Positions 44,612-57,356 of a stretch of DNA of 64,000 bases are shown here, one piece after another; within the stretch, counting starts at the first letter, position 1, and every line of letters starts with the position of its first letter. The stretch is from Gymnothorax reevesii (Eukaryota; Chordata; Actinopteri; Anguilliformes; Muraenidae), in contig CM056573.1 in assembly GCA_029721435.1 (NCBI GenBank), forward strand, positions 71,242,001 to 71,306,000, given 5' to 3'. The position numbers and the translations under genes were made by a program. Under the pieces are notes generated by a model. That model saw only the letters and a program-made list of their open reading frames with translations. It was not told the origin of the DNA and did no database searches.

Positions 44612-47600
44612 CATTACAAAGAGTGGTGCATTTTTGTCGATAAAGAGGATGCAGTCATATTTCCACGTCATCCATGCCATGATGAAGGGAGACGCAGTAG
44701 CGCAGTGGAGAGCATGGGCTTGACTTGGGATGGAAAGATTCTGTATTCAAGTCCTTGCCTTAGCCTGTGCAAAGTGTTCTCAGGCAAAACTCTTCACTTC
44801 CACACTGCCTCACTCTACCCAGGTGTACAAATGGGTCCCAGCAAAATTGTCAGGGAAACTTGACTGAGAGCAGTGGGAGAACCCGAGTTGGACTAGTGTC
44901 CCATCGAGGGGGTTTAGCAATACTCCTATTTGCTTCATGTCACAGAAACCAGGGTTAAACACAGGCCTGGTGGGCCTCCAGGCATGACCTCCACGCCTGG
45001 TTAGAAATAGTCTTTATTCCGTCTGAGCAGCTGCTCATTTTGAAAACAAGAAGGGCACTTGATAGAGCTCATACCTCCGCCAAGCCCACATGTAAGTATT
45101 ATTGGTTCTGGATCCAGGAGAGTATCATCCAGACCAACAACAGCTGTGATTAGTTCCTCTTTTAGGGCAGATTCTATTCAGTGCTGAAATTTTCTGAAAA
45201 TCTGTTCATTACATAAGGACATACCGAATTGTTCCGAATATAAGACAATTCTGGATATGAGACTACTCCCCTTTCTCAAGTCATGTTTTGGAAAAAATAG
45301 GGTTTTGATGACAAAATCTTGTTTTAGTCACTAAAGAATAATAATCATCGCAAAAATTTCTTTGAAAATACAGATAAAACAAACTGAAAGAAAAACCAAT
45401 ATAAAAGATTGCAGGCTGTTGTTTTGCGCCATCTATTGTTGTGAACATGTATTGAGTATAGACTATAAAACGCACACACAGGATGACTGTTATTGTTAGA
45501 AGCCTAGTCCACGGAAAATACGACGACCCCATTTCTCCGCTGTGACGTGTCTTTAATGGAACGGCGGAGGCGTCAAAGATAAAACAGGGTCACTTGAGCA
45601 AAAGGAGAGGAAATCGTAAACATGCCCGATGGACGAGAGATGCTAATTTACTGAGATTCCGCAGAGAAGTCACTGTTATGTCAAAGACGCAGAGTGCATC
45701 GTATGCCTGTTCCGTGGAAATGTAAAAAGCACCGTTGCCATAAACATATCTCCCCAGCGGGCCACAGTACGAAGTAGATTCCCAGTCCGTCGTGGAAACA
45801 TATGCTGGTGTACGTGCGATTAGGTAGTGATTGTTTTTAAATTTCATTTGATTTCATTTGACACACTCTTTTTACTTGAACAAAAGATTGACCGCGATTC
45901 CGTACCATGCCTTCTGTTAACGTTCTGACAAAATGTGGCAGCCCTCCATGCTTAGGGTCGGGCGTGTAAAGTCACCGAACAGGCCTTGTGGTGACGTGAC
46001 TTAAATGGAACACTCGAGGCGTCATAAATCAGACAGGGTCACTTGAGCAGAAGAAAACAAAGGAGTAAACAAGCCCGATGAATGAGAGGTTCGAATTCTC
46101 TTGGATTCTGCTGAGAAGTCGCTTTGACGTCAAAGAGCCAGAGTGCATCGAATGTTCATTTTGTTGCTATAACAACAGCACCGTTGCTATAAACAACTCT
46201 GCCCAGGGAGCCGACGGAAGAATGCTGATTCTCAGTCCGTGTCCAATGCTCATGGAAAGATGTCCAGGAGTACGTGCGATTTGGCAGTGATTTTATTTTT
46301 CTGAAATTAGATTTTAATTGACTCACTCTTTGTTTAAACAAAAAAAAAAATGACCGCGATTCAGTAGCATGCTTTCTGTTTACGTATTGACAAAATGTGC
46401 CTGCCCTCCACTTAGCCGTCGGGCTTGTCTTGTGACCAAACAGGCTCTGCTGTGACGTGACTTAAATGGATCAGCGGAGGTTTCAAATTCTCCGGCAGCT
46501 ACAGGTCTCAAAAAAGTTGGGACACTTGTAAAAAGGGGCTTTAAAAGCATTGAATTTCTAAGAGAATCAGCTGAAAGAACATTCAGCAAGTAATTAAGTT
46601 AACTGTCATCTGCTGCGCAACATGAATACTTATAAAAGGGTTGTCATTGAGAGGCTGAGTTTCTCAGAAGTAAAGATGGCCAGAAGCTCTCCCACCTGTG
46701 AAGGCTTGCATAAAAAAAAATGTTGAATACTTTAAAAACACTGCTCCTCGACGTTAAATTGCAAAGACATTGAAGGTCTCATCATCTTCAGTACATGACA
46801 TCATCAAAAGATTCAGAGTAACTGGAAAAATCTCTGCCTGTAAGGGACTAGGCCGAGACCTTTACTGGATGCCCTGTATCTTTGGACCCTCAGATGCCAC
46901 TGCATCACTCACCGGCATGATTCTTGGGATTCTGCTATAATAGAGAAAGAAAAAACATCACTGATTATACCTAGAACTGCCACAAGGTCATTCTGACCTC
47001 CATTAGTCCCAGTGCAAAAGAATGTAAATGGACTATATAGGGGCTGACTATGGAGCTAGTCAGATTGGCAGCTCAAAGCACTTGACAGTAGCCTAATACC
47101 TCACGTATGCCCATTTATGCAACACATTCATACACTGACGGCTACGCAAGGCAGTCAACTGTATCTTGGTTGACTGCATCTTGTTACTTTTTGAATGGTG
47201 TGCAGGCGCATATATAAGCCAGTTGCTGTCATGACGTCAGAATCAATTTGTTCTCCCATTTTGCAGGTAGAAATTGTGATTGTCACAGAGCTGTTCTTCT
47301 ATTCATTTAGTTTATTTAGTAAGCTGGGTAGGATACCAGAAAAAAAAATGGATCAGAGGAAATGGATGAATGTAAGTCAGACTTTGGCAAAGCTTCAGGA
47401 CATGAGTTCTTGTGAGTCAGATGGAGAAGAAATATCAGGGCTCAGTGATGCTTCTAGGTCTAGTGAATCCGACTCCAATTTTGAAACTGAATGCGATCGT
47501 GAGCCACACGGTAAAGGTATCACAGCTGCTGGGCAAACTAAGCCTTTGATGCCAGGAAGGTCACCAAAACTGGATATTTATTCACGTCATAATGCTTAGG

Positions 47601-47799
47601 TTTCACAGCATAATTTCAAGTCCAAATACTTTGAAACATTTAAAATTAGCCACAATAGCCAACAAATTGATGCTTTAAAGCTCTGACCTCTATACTATTT
47701 AATCAATGAAGAATCTTAGCAAAACACCATTTATTGTCCTCTGAATTCTGAAAGTACTTTGAAATGCTTTCACTGAGGCAACACCTCACAGCTTAAAAG
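44612..47799 (+). repeat. Array unit 15
   Basis: Length is 3188 bp. The ERE-type palindrome is at 46985-46999 and the Tc1-like remnant starts at 46500. The start is unit 12-like. From about 45900 it is unit 17-like (ACCATGCCTTCTG, GACAGGGTCAC, GCCCGATGAATG, ATTCAGCAAG, GCCCTGTATC). It is the first half of the first dimer of the higher-order repeat. Confidence 0.97.
47195..47599 (+). CDS. Acidic frame, unit 15
   Basis: 134 codons with KLGRIPEKKMDQRKWMN; the alternative start ATG is at 47348. The tail has SNF. Confidence 0.27.
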   Translation: MVCRRIYKPVAVMTSESICSPILQVEIVIVTELFFYSFSLFSKLGRIPEKKMDQRKWMNVSQTLAKLQDMSSCESDGEEISGLSDASRSSESDSNFETECDREPHGKGITAAGQTKPLMPGRSPKLDIYSRHNA

Positions 47800-50700
47800 T
47801 ATTACAAAGAGTGGTGCATTTTTGTCGATAAAGAGGATGCAGTCATATTTCCACGTCATCCATGCCATGATGAAGGGAGACGCAGTAGCGCAGTGGAGAG
47901 CATGGGCTTGACTTGGGATGGAAAGATTCTGTGTTCAAGTCCTTGCCTTAGCCTGTGCAAAGTGTTCTCAGGCAAAACTCTTCACTTCCACACTGCCTCA
48001 CTCTACCCAGGTGTACAAATGGGTCCCAGCAAAATTGTCAGGGAAACTTGACTGAGAGCAGTGGGAGAACCCGAGTTGGACTAGTGTCCCATCGAGGGGG
48101 TTTAGCAATACTCCTATTTGCTTCATGTCACAGAAACCAGGGTTAAACACAGGCCTGGTGGGCCTCCAGGCATGACCTCCACGCCTGGTTAGAAATAGTC
48201 TTTATTCCGTCTGAGCAGCTGCTCATTTTGAAAACAAGATGGGCACTTGGTAGAGCTCATACCTCCGCCAAGCCCACATGTAAGTATTATTGGTTCTGGA
48301 TCCAGGAGAGTATCATCCAGACCAACAACAGCTGTGATTAGTTCCTCTTTTAGGGCAGATTCTATTCAGTGCTGAAATTTTCTGAAAATCTGTTCATTAC
48401 ATAAGGACATACCGAATCGTTCCGAATATAAGACGATTCTGGATATGAGACTACTCCCCTTTCTCAAGTCATATTTTGGAAAAAATAGGGTTTTGATGAC
48501 AAAATCTTGTTTTAGTCACTAAAGAATAATAATCATCGCAAAAATTTCTTTGAAAATACTGATAAAACAAACTGAAAGAAAAACCAATATAAAATATTGC
48601 AGGCTGTTGTTTTGCGCCATCTATTGTTGTGAACATGTATTGAGTATAGACTATAAAACGCACGCACAGGATGACTGTTATTGTTAGAAGCCTAGTCCAC
48701 GGAAAATACGACGACCCCATTTCTCCGCTGTGACGTGTCTTTAATGGAACGGCGGAGGCGTCAAAGATTAAACAGGGTCACTTGAGCAAAAGGAGAGGAA
48801 ATCGTAAACATGCCCGATGGACGAGAGATGCTAATTTACTGAGATTCCGCAGAAAAGTCACTGTTATGTCAAAGACGCAGATTGCATCGTATGCCTGTTC
48901 CGTGGATAAGTAAAAAGCACCGTTGCCATAAACATATCTCCCCAGCGGGCCACAGTACGAAGTAGATTCCCAGTCCGTCGTGGAAACATATACTGGTGTA
49001 CGTGCGATTAGGTAGTGATTGTTTTTAAATTTCATTTGATTTCATTTGACACACTCTTTTTACTTGAACAAAAGATTGACCGCGATTCCGTGCCATGCTT
49101 TCTGTTAACGTTCTGACAAAATGTGGCAGCCCTCCATGCTTAGGGTCGGGCGTGTAAAGTCACCGAACAGGCTTTGTGGTGACGTGTCTTAAATGGAACA
49201 CTCGAGGCGTCATAAATCAGACCGGGTCACTTGAGCAGAAGAAAACAAAGGAGTAAACAAGCCCGATGGATGAGAGGTTCGAATTCTCTTGGATTCTGCT
49301 GAGAAGTCGCTTTGACGTCAAAGAGCCAGAGTGCATCGAATGTTCATTTTGTTGCTATAACAACAGCACCGTTGCTATAAACAACTCTGCCCAGGGAGCC
49401 GACGGAAGAATGCTGATTCTCAGTCCGTGTCCAATGCTCATGGAAAGATGTCCAGGAGTACGTGCGATTTGGCAGTGATTTTATTTTTCTGAAATTAGAT
49501 TTTAATTGACTCACTCTTTGTTTAAACAAAAAAAAAAATGACCGCGATTCAGTAGCATGCTTTCTGTTTACGTATTGACAAAATGTGCCTGCCCTCCACT
49601 TAGCCGTCGGGCTTGTCTTGAGACCAAACAGGCTCTGCTGTGACGTGACTTAAATGGATCAGCGGAGGTTTCAAATTCTCCGGCAGCTACAGGTCTCAAA
49701 AAAGTTGGGACACTTGTAAAAAGGGGCTTTAAAAGCATTGAATTTCTAAGAGAATCAGCTGAAAGAACATTTAGCAAGTAATTAAGTTAACTGTCTTCTG
49801 CTGCGCAACATGAATACTTATAAAAGGGTTGTCATTGAGAGGCTGAGTTTCTCAGAAGTAAAGATGGCCAGAAGCTCACCCACCTGTGAAGGCTTGCATA
49901 AAAAAAAATGTTGAATACTTTAAAAACACTGCACCTCGGCGTTAAATTGCAAAGACATTGAAGGTCTCATCATCTTCAGTACATGACATCATCAAAAGAT
50001 TCAGAGTAACTGGAAAAATCTCTGCCTGTAAGGGACTAGGCCGAGACCTTTACTGGATGCCCTTTATCTTTGGACCCTCAGATGCCACTGCATCACTCAC
50101 CGGCATGATTCTTGGGATTCTGCAATAATAGAGAAAGAAAAAACATCACTGATTATACCTAGAACTGCCACAAGGTCATTCTGACCTCCATTAGTCCCAG
50201 TGCAAAAGAATGTAAATGGACTATATAGGGGCTGACTATGGAGCTAGTCAGATTGGCAGCTCAAAGCACTTGACAGAAGCCTAATACCTCACGTATGCCC
50301 ATTTATGCAACACATTCATACACTGACGGCTACGCAAGGCAGTCAACTGCATCTTGGTTGACTGCATTTTGTTACTTTTTGAATGGTGTGCAGGCGCATA
50401 TATAAGCCAGTTGCTGTCATGACGTCAGAATCAATTTGTTCTCCCATTTTGCAGGTAGAAATTGTGATTGTCACAGAGCTGTTCTTCTATTCATTTAGTT
50501 TATTTAGTAAGCTGGTTAGGATACCAGAAAAAGAAATTAATCAGAGGAAATGGATGAATGTAAGTCAGGCTTTGGCAAAGCTTCAGGACATGAGTTCTTG
50601 TGAGTCAGATGGAGAAGAATCAGGGCTCAGTGATGCTTCTAGGTCTAGTGAATCCGACTCCGATTTTGAAACTGAATGCGATCGTGAGCCACATGGTAAA

Positions 50701-50984
50701 GGTATCACAGCTGCTGGGCAAACTAAGCCTTTGATGCCAAGAAGGTCACCAAAACTGGATATTTATTCACGTCATAATGCTTAGGTTTCACAGCATAATT
50801 TCAAGTCCAAATACTTTGAAACATTTAAAATTAGCCACAATAGCCAACAAATTGATGCTTTAAAGCTCTGACCTCTATACTATTTAATCAATGAAGAATC
50901 TTAGCAAAACACCATTTATTGTCCTCTGAATTCTGAAAGTACTTTGAAATGCTTTCACTGAGGCAACACCTCACAGCTTAAAAG
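47800..50984 (+). repeat. Array unit 16
   Basis: Length is 3185 bp. The ERE-type palindrome is at 50173-50187 and the Tc1-like remnant starts at 49688. It shares GAATCGTTCC, ATAAAATATTG, ACGCACAGG and GGATAAGTAAAAAG with units 18 and 20, and CTTGAGACC, GTCTTCTGC and CACCTCGGCG with unit 18. It is the second half of the first dimer. Confidence 0.97.
50383..50784 (+). CDS. Acidic frame, unit 16
   Basis: 133 codons, the GEESG and PRRSP allele, with a silent CACATGGT change shared only with unit 18. Confidence 0.27.
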   Translation: MVCRRIYKPVAVMTSESICSPILQVEIVIVTELFFYSFSLFSKLVRIPEKEINQRKWMNVSQALAKLQDMSSCESDGEESGLSDASRSSESDSDFETECDREPHGKGITAAGQTKPLMPRRSPKLDIYSRHNA

Positions 50985-53900
50985 TATTACAAAGAGTGGT
51001 GCATTTTTGTCGATAAAGAGGATGCAGTCATATTTCCACGTCATCCATGCCATGATGAAGGGAGACGCAGTAGCGCAGTGGAGAGCATGGGCTTGACTTG
51101 GGATGGAAAGATTCTGTGTTCAAGTCCTTGCCTTAGCCTGTGCAAAGTGTTCTCAGGCAAAACTCTTCACTTCCACACTGCCTCACTCTACCCAGGTGTA
51201 CAAATGGGTCCCAGCAAAATTGTCAGGGAAACTTGACTGAGAGCAGTGGGAGAACCCGAGTTGGACTAGTGTCCCATCGAGGGGGTTTAGCAATACTCCT
51301 ATTTGCTTCATGTCACAGAAACCAGGGTTAAACACAGGCCTGGTGGGCCTCCAGGCATGACCTCCACGCCTGGTTAGAAATAGTCTTTATTCCGTCTGAG
51401 CAGCTGCTCATTTTGAAAACAAGAAGGGCACTTGGTAGAGCTCATACCTCCGCCAAGCCCACATGTAAGTATTATTGGTTCTGGATCCAGGAGAGTATCA
51501 TCCAGACCAACAACAGCTGTGATTAGTTCCTCTTTTAGGGCAGATTCTATTCAGTGCTGAAATTTTCTGAAAATCTGTTCATTACATAAGGACATACCGA
51601 ATTGTTCCGAATATAAGACGATTCTGGATATGAGACTACTCCCCTTTCTCAAGTCATATTTTGGAAAAAATAGGGTTTTGATGACAAAATCTTGTTTTAG
51701 TCACGAAAGAATAATAATCATCGCAAAAATTTCTTTGAAAATACTGATAAAACAAACTGAAAGAAAAACCAATATAAAAGATTGCAGGCTGTTGTTTTGC
51801 GCCATCTATTGTTGTGAACATGTATTGAGTATAGACTATAAAACGCACACACAGGATGACTGTTATTGTTAGAAGCCTAGTCCACGGAAAATACGACGAC
51901 CCCATTTCTCCGCTGTGACGTGTCTTTAATGGAACGGCGGAGGCGTCAAAGATAAAACAGGGTCACTTGAGCAAAAGGAGAGGAAATCGTAAACATGCCC
52001 GATGGACGAGAGATGCTAATTTACTGAGATTCCGCAGAGAAGTCACTGTTATGTCAAAGACGCAGAGTGCATCGTATGCCTGTTCCGTGGAAATGTAAAA
52101 AGCACCGTTGCCATAAACATATCTCCCCAGCGGGCCACAGTACGAAGTAGATTCCCAGTCCGTCGTGGAAACATATGCTGGTGTACGTGCGATTAGGTAG
52201 TGATTGTTTTTAAATTTCATTTGATTTCATTTGACACACTCTTTTTACTTGAACAAAAGATTGACCGCGATTCCGTACCATGCCTTCTGTTAACGTTCTG
52301 ACAAAATGTGGCAGCCCTCCATGCTTAGGGTCGGGCGTGTAAAGTCACCGAACAGGCCTTGTGGTGACGTGACTTAAATGGAACACTCGAGGCGTCATAA
52401 ATCAGACAGGGTCACTTGAGCAGAAGAAAACAAAGGAGTAAACAAGCCCGATGAATGAGAGGTTCGAATTCTCTTGGATTCTGCTGAGAAGTCGCTTTGA
52501 CGTCAAAGAGCCAGAGTGCATCGAATGTTCATTTTGTTGCTATAACAACAGCACCGTTGCTATAAACAACTCTGCCCAGGGAGCCGACGGAAGAATGCTG
52601 ATTCTCAGTCCGTGTCCAATGCTCATGGAAAGATGTCCAGGAGTACGTGCGATTTGGCAGTGATTTTATTTTTCTGAAATTAGATTTTAATTGACTCACT
52701 CTTTGTTTAAACAAAAAAAAAAATGACCGCGATTCAGTAGCATGCTTTCTGTTTACGTATTGACAAAATGTGCCTGCCCTCCACTTAGCCGTCGGGCTTG
52801 TCTTGTGACCAAACAGGCTCTGCTGTGACGTGACTTAAATGGATCAGCGGAGGTTTCAAATTCTCCGGCAGCTACAGGTCTCAAAAAAGTTGGGACACTT
52901 GTAAAAAGGGGCTTTAAAAGCATTGAATTTCTAAGAGAATCAGCTGAAAGAACATTCAGCAAGTAATTAAGTTAACTGTCATCTGCTGCGCAACATGAAT
53001 ACTTATAAAAGGGTTGTCATTGAGAGGCTGAGTTTCTCAGAAGTAAAGATGGCCAGAAGCTCTCCCACCTGTGAAGGCTTGCATAAAAAAAAATGTTGAA
53101 TACTTTAAAAACACTGCTCCTCGACGTTAAATTGCAAAGACATTGAAGGTCTCATCATCTTCAGTACATGACATCATCAAAAGATTCAGAGTAACTGGAA
53201 AAATCTCTGCCTGTAAGGGACTAGGCCGAGACCTTTACTGGATGCCCTGTATCTTTGGACCCTCAGATGCCACTGCATCACTCACCGGCATGATTCTTGG
53301 GATTCTGCTATAATAGAGAAAGAAAAATCATCACTGATTATACCTAGAACTGCCACAAGGTCATTCTGACCTCCATTAGTCCCAGTGCAAAAGAATGTAA
53401 ATGGACTATATAGGGGCTGACTATGGAGCTAGTCAGATTGGCAGCTCAAAGCACTGACAGTAGCCTAATACCTCACGTATGCCCATTTATGCAACACATT
53501 CATACACTGACGGCTACGCAAGGCAGTCAACTGTATCTTGGTTGACTGCATCTTGTTTCTTTTTGAATGGTGTGCAGGCGCATATATAAGCCAGTTGCTG
53601 TCATGACGTCAGAATCAATTTGTTCTCCCATTTTGCAGGTAGAAATTGTGATTGTCACAGAGCTGTTCTTCTATTCATTTAGTTTATTTAGTAAGCTGGG
53701 TAGGATACCAGAAAAAAAAATGGATCAGAGGAAATGGATGAATGTAAGTCAGACTTTGGCAAAGCTTCAGGACATGAGTTCTTGTGAGTCAGATGGAGAA
53801 GAAATATCAGGGCTCAGTGATGCTTCTAGTTCTAGTGAATCCGACTCCAATTTTGAAACTGAATGCGATCGTGAGCCACACGGTAAAGGTATCACAGCTG

Positions 53901-54171
53901 CTGGGCAAACTAAGCCTTTGATGCCAGGAAGGTCACCAAAACTGGATATTTATTCACGTCATAATGCTTAGGTTTCACAGCATAATTTCAAGTCCAAATA
54001 CTTTGAAACATTTAAAATTAGCCACAATAGCCAACAAATTGATGCTTTAAAGCTCTGACCTCTATACTATTTAATCAATGAAGAATCTTAGCAAAACACC
54101 ATTTATTGTCCTCTGAATTCTGAAAGTACTTTGAAATGCTTTCACTGAGGCAACACCTCACAGCTTAAAAG
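50985..54171 (+). repeat. Array unit 17
   Basis: Length is 3187 bp. The ERE-type palindrome is at 53358-53372 and the Tc1-like remnant starts at 52873. It matches unit 15 from subrepeat A onward at an offset of about 6373 bp. The first part has GTCACGAAAG, shared only with unit 19. A private one-base loss gives AAGCACTGACAG near 53455. Confidence 0.97.
53567..53971 (+). CDS. Acidic frame, unit 17
   Basis: 134 codons, as unit 15 except Arg to Ser in the serine run (DASSSSESD). Confidence 0.27.
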   Translation: MVCRRIYKPVAVMTSESICSPILQVEIVIVTELFFYSFSLFSKLGRIPEKKMDQRKWMNVSQTLAKLQDMSSCESDGEEISGLSDASSSSESDSNFETECDREPHGKGITAAGQTKPLMPGRSPKLDIYSRHNA

Positions 54172-57100
54172 TATTACAAAGAGTGGTGCATTTTTGTCGA
54201 TAAAGAGGATGCAGTCATATTTCCACGTCATCCATGCCATGATGAAGGGAGACGCAGTAGCGCAGTGGAGAGCATGGGCTTGACTTGGGATGGAAAGATT
54301 CTGTGTTCAAGTCCTTGCCTTAGCCTGTGCAAAGTGTTCTCAGGCAAAACTCTTCACTTCCACACTGCCTCACTCTACCCAGGTGTACAAATGGGTCCCA
54401 GCAAAATTGTCAGGGAAACTTGACTGAGAGCAGTGGGAGAACCCGAGTTGGACTAGTGTCCCATCGAGGGGGTTTAGCAATACTCCTATTTGCTTCATGT
54501 CACAGAAACCAGGGTTAAACACAGGCCTGGTGGGCCTCCAGGCATGACCTCCACGCCTGGTTAGAAATAGTCTTTATTCCGTCTGAGCAGCTGCTCATTT
54601 TGAAAACAAGATGGGCACTTGGTAGAGCTCATACCTCCGCCAAGCCCACATGTAAGTATTATTGGTTCTGGATCCAGGAGAGTATCATCCAGACCAACAA
54701 CAGCTGTGATTAGTTCCTCTTTTAGGGCAGATTCTATTCAGTGCTGAAATTTTCTGAAAATCTGTTCATTACATAAGGACATACCGAATCGTTCCGAATA
54801 TAAGACGATTCTGGATATGAGACTACTCCCCTTTCTCAAGTCATATTTTGGAAAAAATAGGGTTTTGATGACAAAATCTTGTTTTAGTCACTAAAGAATA
54901 ATTATCATCGCAAAAATTTCTTTGAAAATACTGATAAAACAAACTGAAAGAAAAACCAATATAAAATATTGCAGGCTGTTATTTTGCGCCATCTATTGTT
55001 GTGAACATGTATTGAGTATAGACTATAAAACGCACGCACAGGATGACTGTTATTGTTAGAAGCCTAGTCCACGGAAAATACGACGACCCCATTTCTCCGC
55101 TGTGACGTGTCTTTAATGGAACGGCGGAGGCGTCAAAGATTAAACAGGGTCACTTGAGCAAAAGGAGAGGAAATCGTAAACATGCCCGATGGACGAGAGA
55201 TGCTAATTTACTGAGATTCCGCAGAAAAGTCACTGTTATGTCAAAGACGCAGATTGCATCGTATGCCTGTTCCGTGGATAAGTAAAAAGCACCGTTGCCA
55301 TAAACATATCTCCCCAGCGGGCCACAGTACGAAGTAGATTCCCAGTCCGTCGTGGAAACATATACTGGTGTACGTGCGATTAGGTAGTGATTGTTTTTAA
55401 ATTTCATTTGATTTCATTTGACACACTCTTTTTACTTGAACAAAAGATTGACCGCGATTCCGTGCCATGCTTTCTGTTAACGTTCTGACAAAATGTGGCA
55501 GCCCTCCATGCTTAGGGTCGGGCGTGTAAAGTCACCGAACAGGCTTTGTGGTGACGTGTCTTAAATGGAACACTCGAGGCGTCATAAATCAGACCGGGTC
55601 ACTTGAGCAGAAGAAAACAAAGGAGTAAACAAGCCCGATGGATGAGAGGTTCGAATTCTCTTGGATTCTGCTGAGAAGTCGCTTTGACGTCAAAGAGCCA
55701 GAGTGCATCGAATGTTCATTTTGTTGCTATAACAACAGCACCGTTGCTATAAACAACTCTGCCCAGGGAGCCGACGGAAGAATGCTGATTCTCAGTCCGT
55801 GTCCAATGCTCATGGAAAGATGTCCAGGAGTACGTGCGATTTGGCAGTGATTTTATTTTTCTGAAATTAGATTTTAATTGACTCACTCTTTGTTTAAACA
55901 AAAAAAAAAATGACCGCGATTCAGTAGCATGCTTTCTGTTTACGTATTGACAAAATGTGCCTGCCCTCCACTTAGCCGTCGGGCTTGTCTTGAGACCAAA
56001 CAGGCTCTGCTGTGACGTGACTTAAATGGATCAGCGGAGGTTTCAAATTCTCCGGCAGCTACAGGTCTCAAAAAAGTTGGGACACTTGTAAAAAGGGGCT
56101 TTAAAAGCATTGAATTTCTAAGAGAATCAGCTGAAAGAACATTTAGCAAGTAATTAAGTTAACTATCTTCTGCTGCGCAACATGAATACTTATAAAAGGG
56201 TTGTCATTGAGAGGCTGAGTTTCTCAGAAGTAAAGATGGCCAGAAGCTCTCCCACCTGTGAAGGCTTGCATAAAAAAAAATGTTGAATACTTTAAAAACA
56301 CTGCACCTCGGCGTTAAATTGCAAAGACATTGAAGGTCTCATCATCTTCAGTACATGACATCATCAAAAGATTCAGAGTAACTGGAAAAATCTCTGCCTG
56401 TAAGGGACTAGGCCGAGACCTTTACTGGATGCCCTTTATCTTTGGACCCTCAGATGCCACTGCATCACTCACCGGCATGATTCTTGGGATTCTGCAATAA
56501 TAGAGAAAGAAAAAACATCACTGATTATACCTAGAACTGCCACAAGGTCATTCTGACCTCCATTAGTCCCAGTGCAAAAGAATGTAAATGGACTATATAG
56601 GGGCTGACTATGGAGCTAGTCAGATTGGCAGCTCAAAGCACTTGACAGAAGCCTAATACCTCACGTATGCCCATTTATGCAACACATTCATACACTGACG
56701 GCTACGCAAGGCAGTCAACTGCATCTTGGTTGACTGCATTTTGTTACTTTTTGAATGGTGTGCAGGCGCATATATAAGCCAGTTGCTGTCATGACGTCAG
56801 AATCAATTTGTTCTCCCATTTTGCAGGTAGAAATTGTGATTGTCACAGAGCTGTTCTTCTATTCATTTAGTTTATTTAGTAAGCTGGTTAGGATACCAGA
56901 AAAAGAAATTAATCAGAGGAAATGGATGAATGTAAGTCAGGCTTTGGCAAAGCTTCAGGACATGAGTTCTTGTGAGTCAGATGGAGAAGAATCAGGGCTC
57001 AGTGATGCTTCTAGGTCTAGTGAATCCGACTCCGATTTTGAAACTGAATGCGATCATGAGCCACATGGTAAAGGTATCACAGCTGCTGGGCAAACTAAGC

Positions 57101-57356
57101 CTTTGATGCCAAGAAGGTCACCAAAACTGGATATTTATTCACGTCATAATGCTTAGGTTTCACAGCATAATTTCAAGTCCAAATACTTTGAAACATTTAA
57201 AATTAGCCACAATAGCCAACAAATTGATGCTTTAAAGCTCTGACCTCTATACTATTTAATCAATGAAGAATCTTAGCAAAACACCATTTATTGTCCTCTG
57301 AATTCTGAAAGTACTTTGAAATGCTTTCACTGAGGCAACACCTCACAGCTTAAAAG
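54172..57356 (+). repeat. Array unit 18
   Basis: Length is 3185 bp, same as unit 16, of which it is a near-copy at an offset of 6372 bp. The ERE-type palindrome is at 56545-56559 and the Tc1-like remnant starts at 56060. Private differences include AATTATCATCG (for AATAATCATCG) and GTTATTTTGCGCC, the latter otherwise seen in unit 1. Confidence 0.97.
56755..57156 (+). CDS. Acidic frame, unit 18
   Basis: 133 codons, as unit 16 except Arg to His (DHEP). Confidence 0.27.
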   Translation: MVCRRIYKPVAVMTSESICSPILQVEIVIVTELFFYSFSLFSKLVRIPEKEINQRKWMNVSQALAKLQDMSSCESDGEESGLSDASRSSESDSDFETECDHEPHGKGITAAGQTKPLMPRRSPKLDIYSRHNA

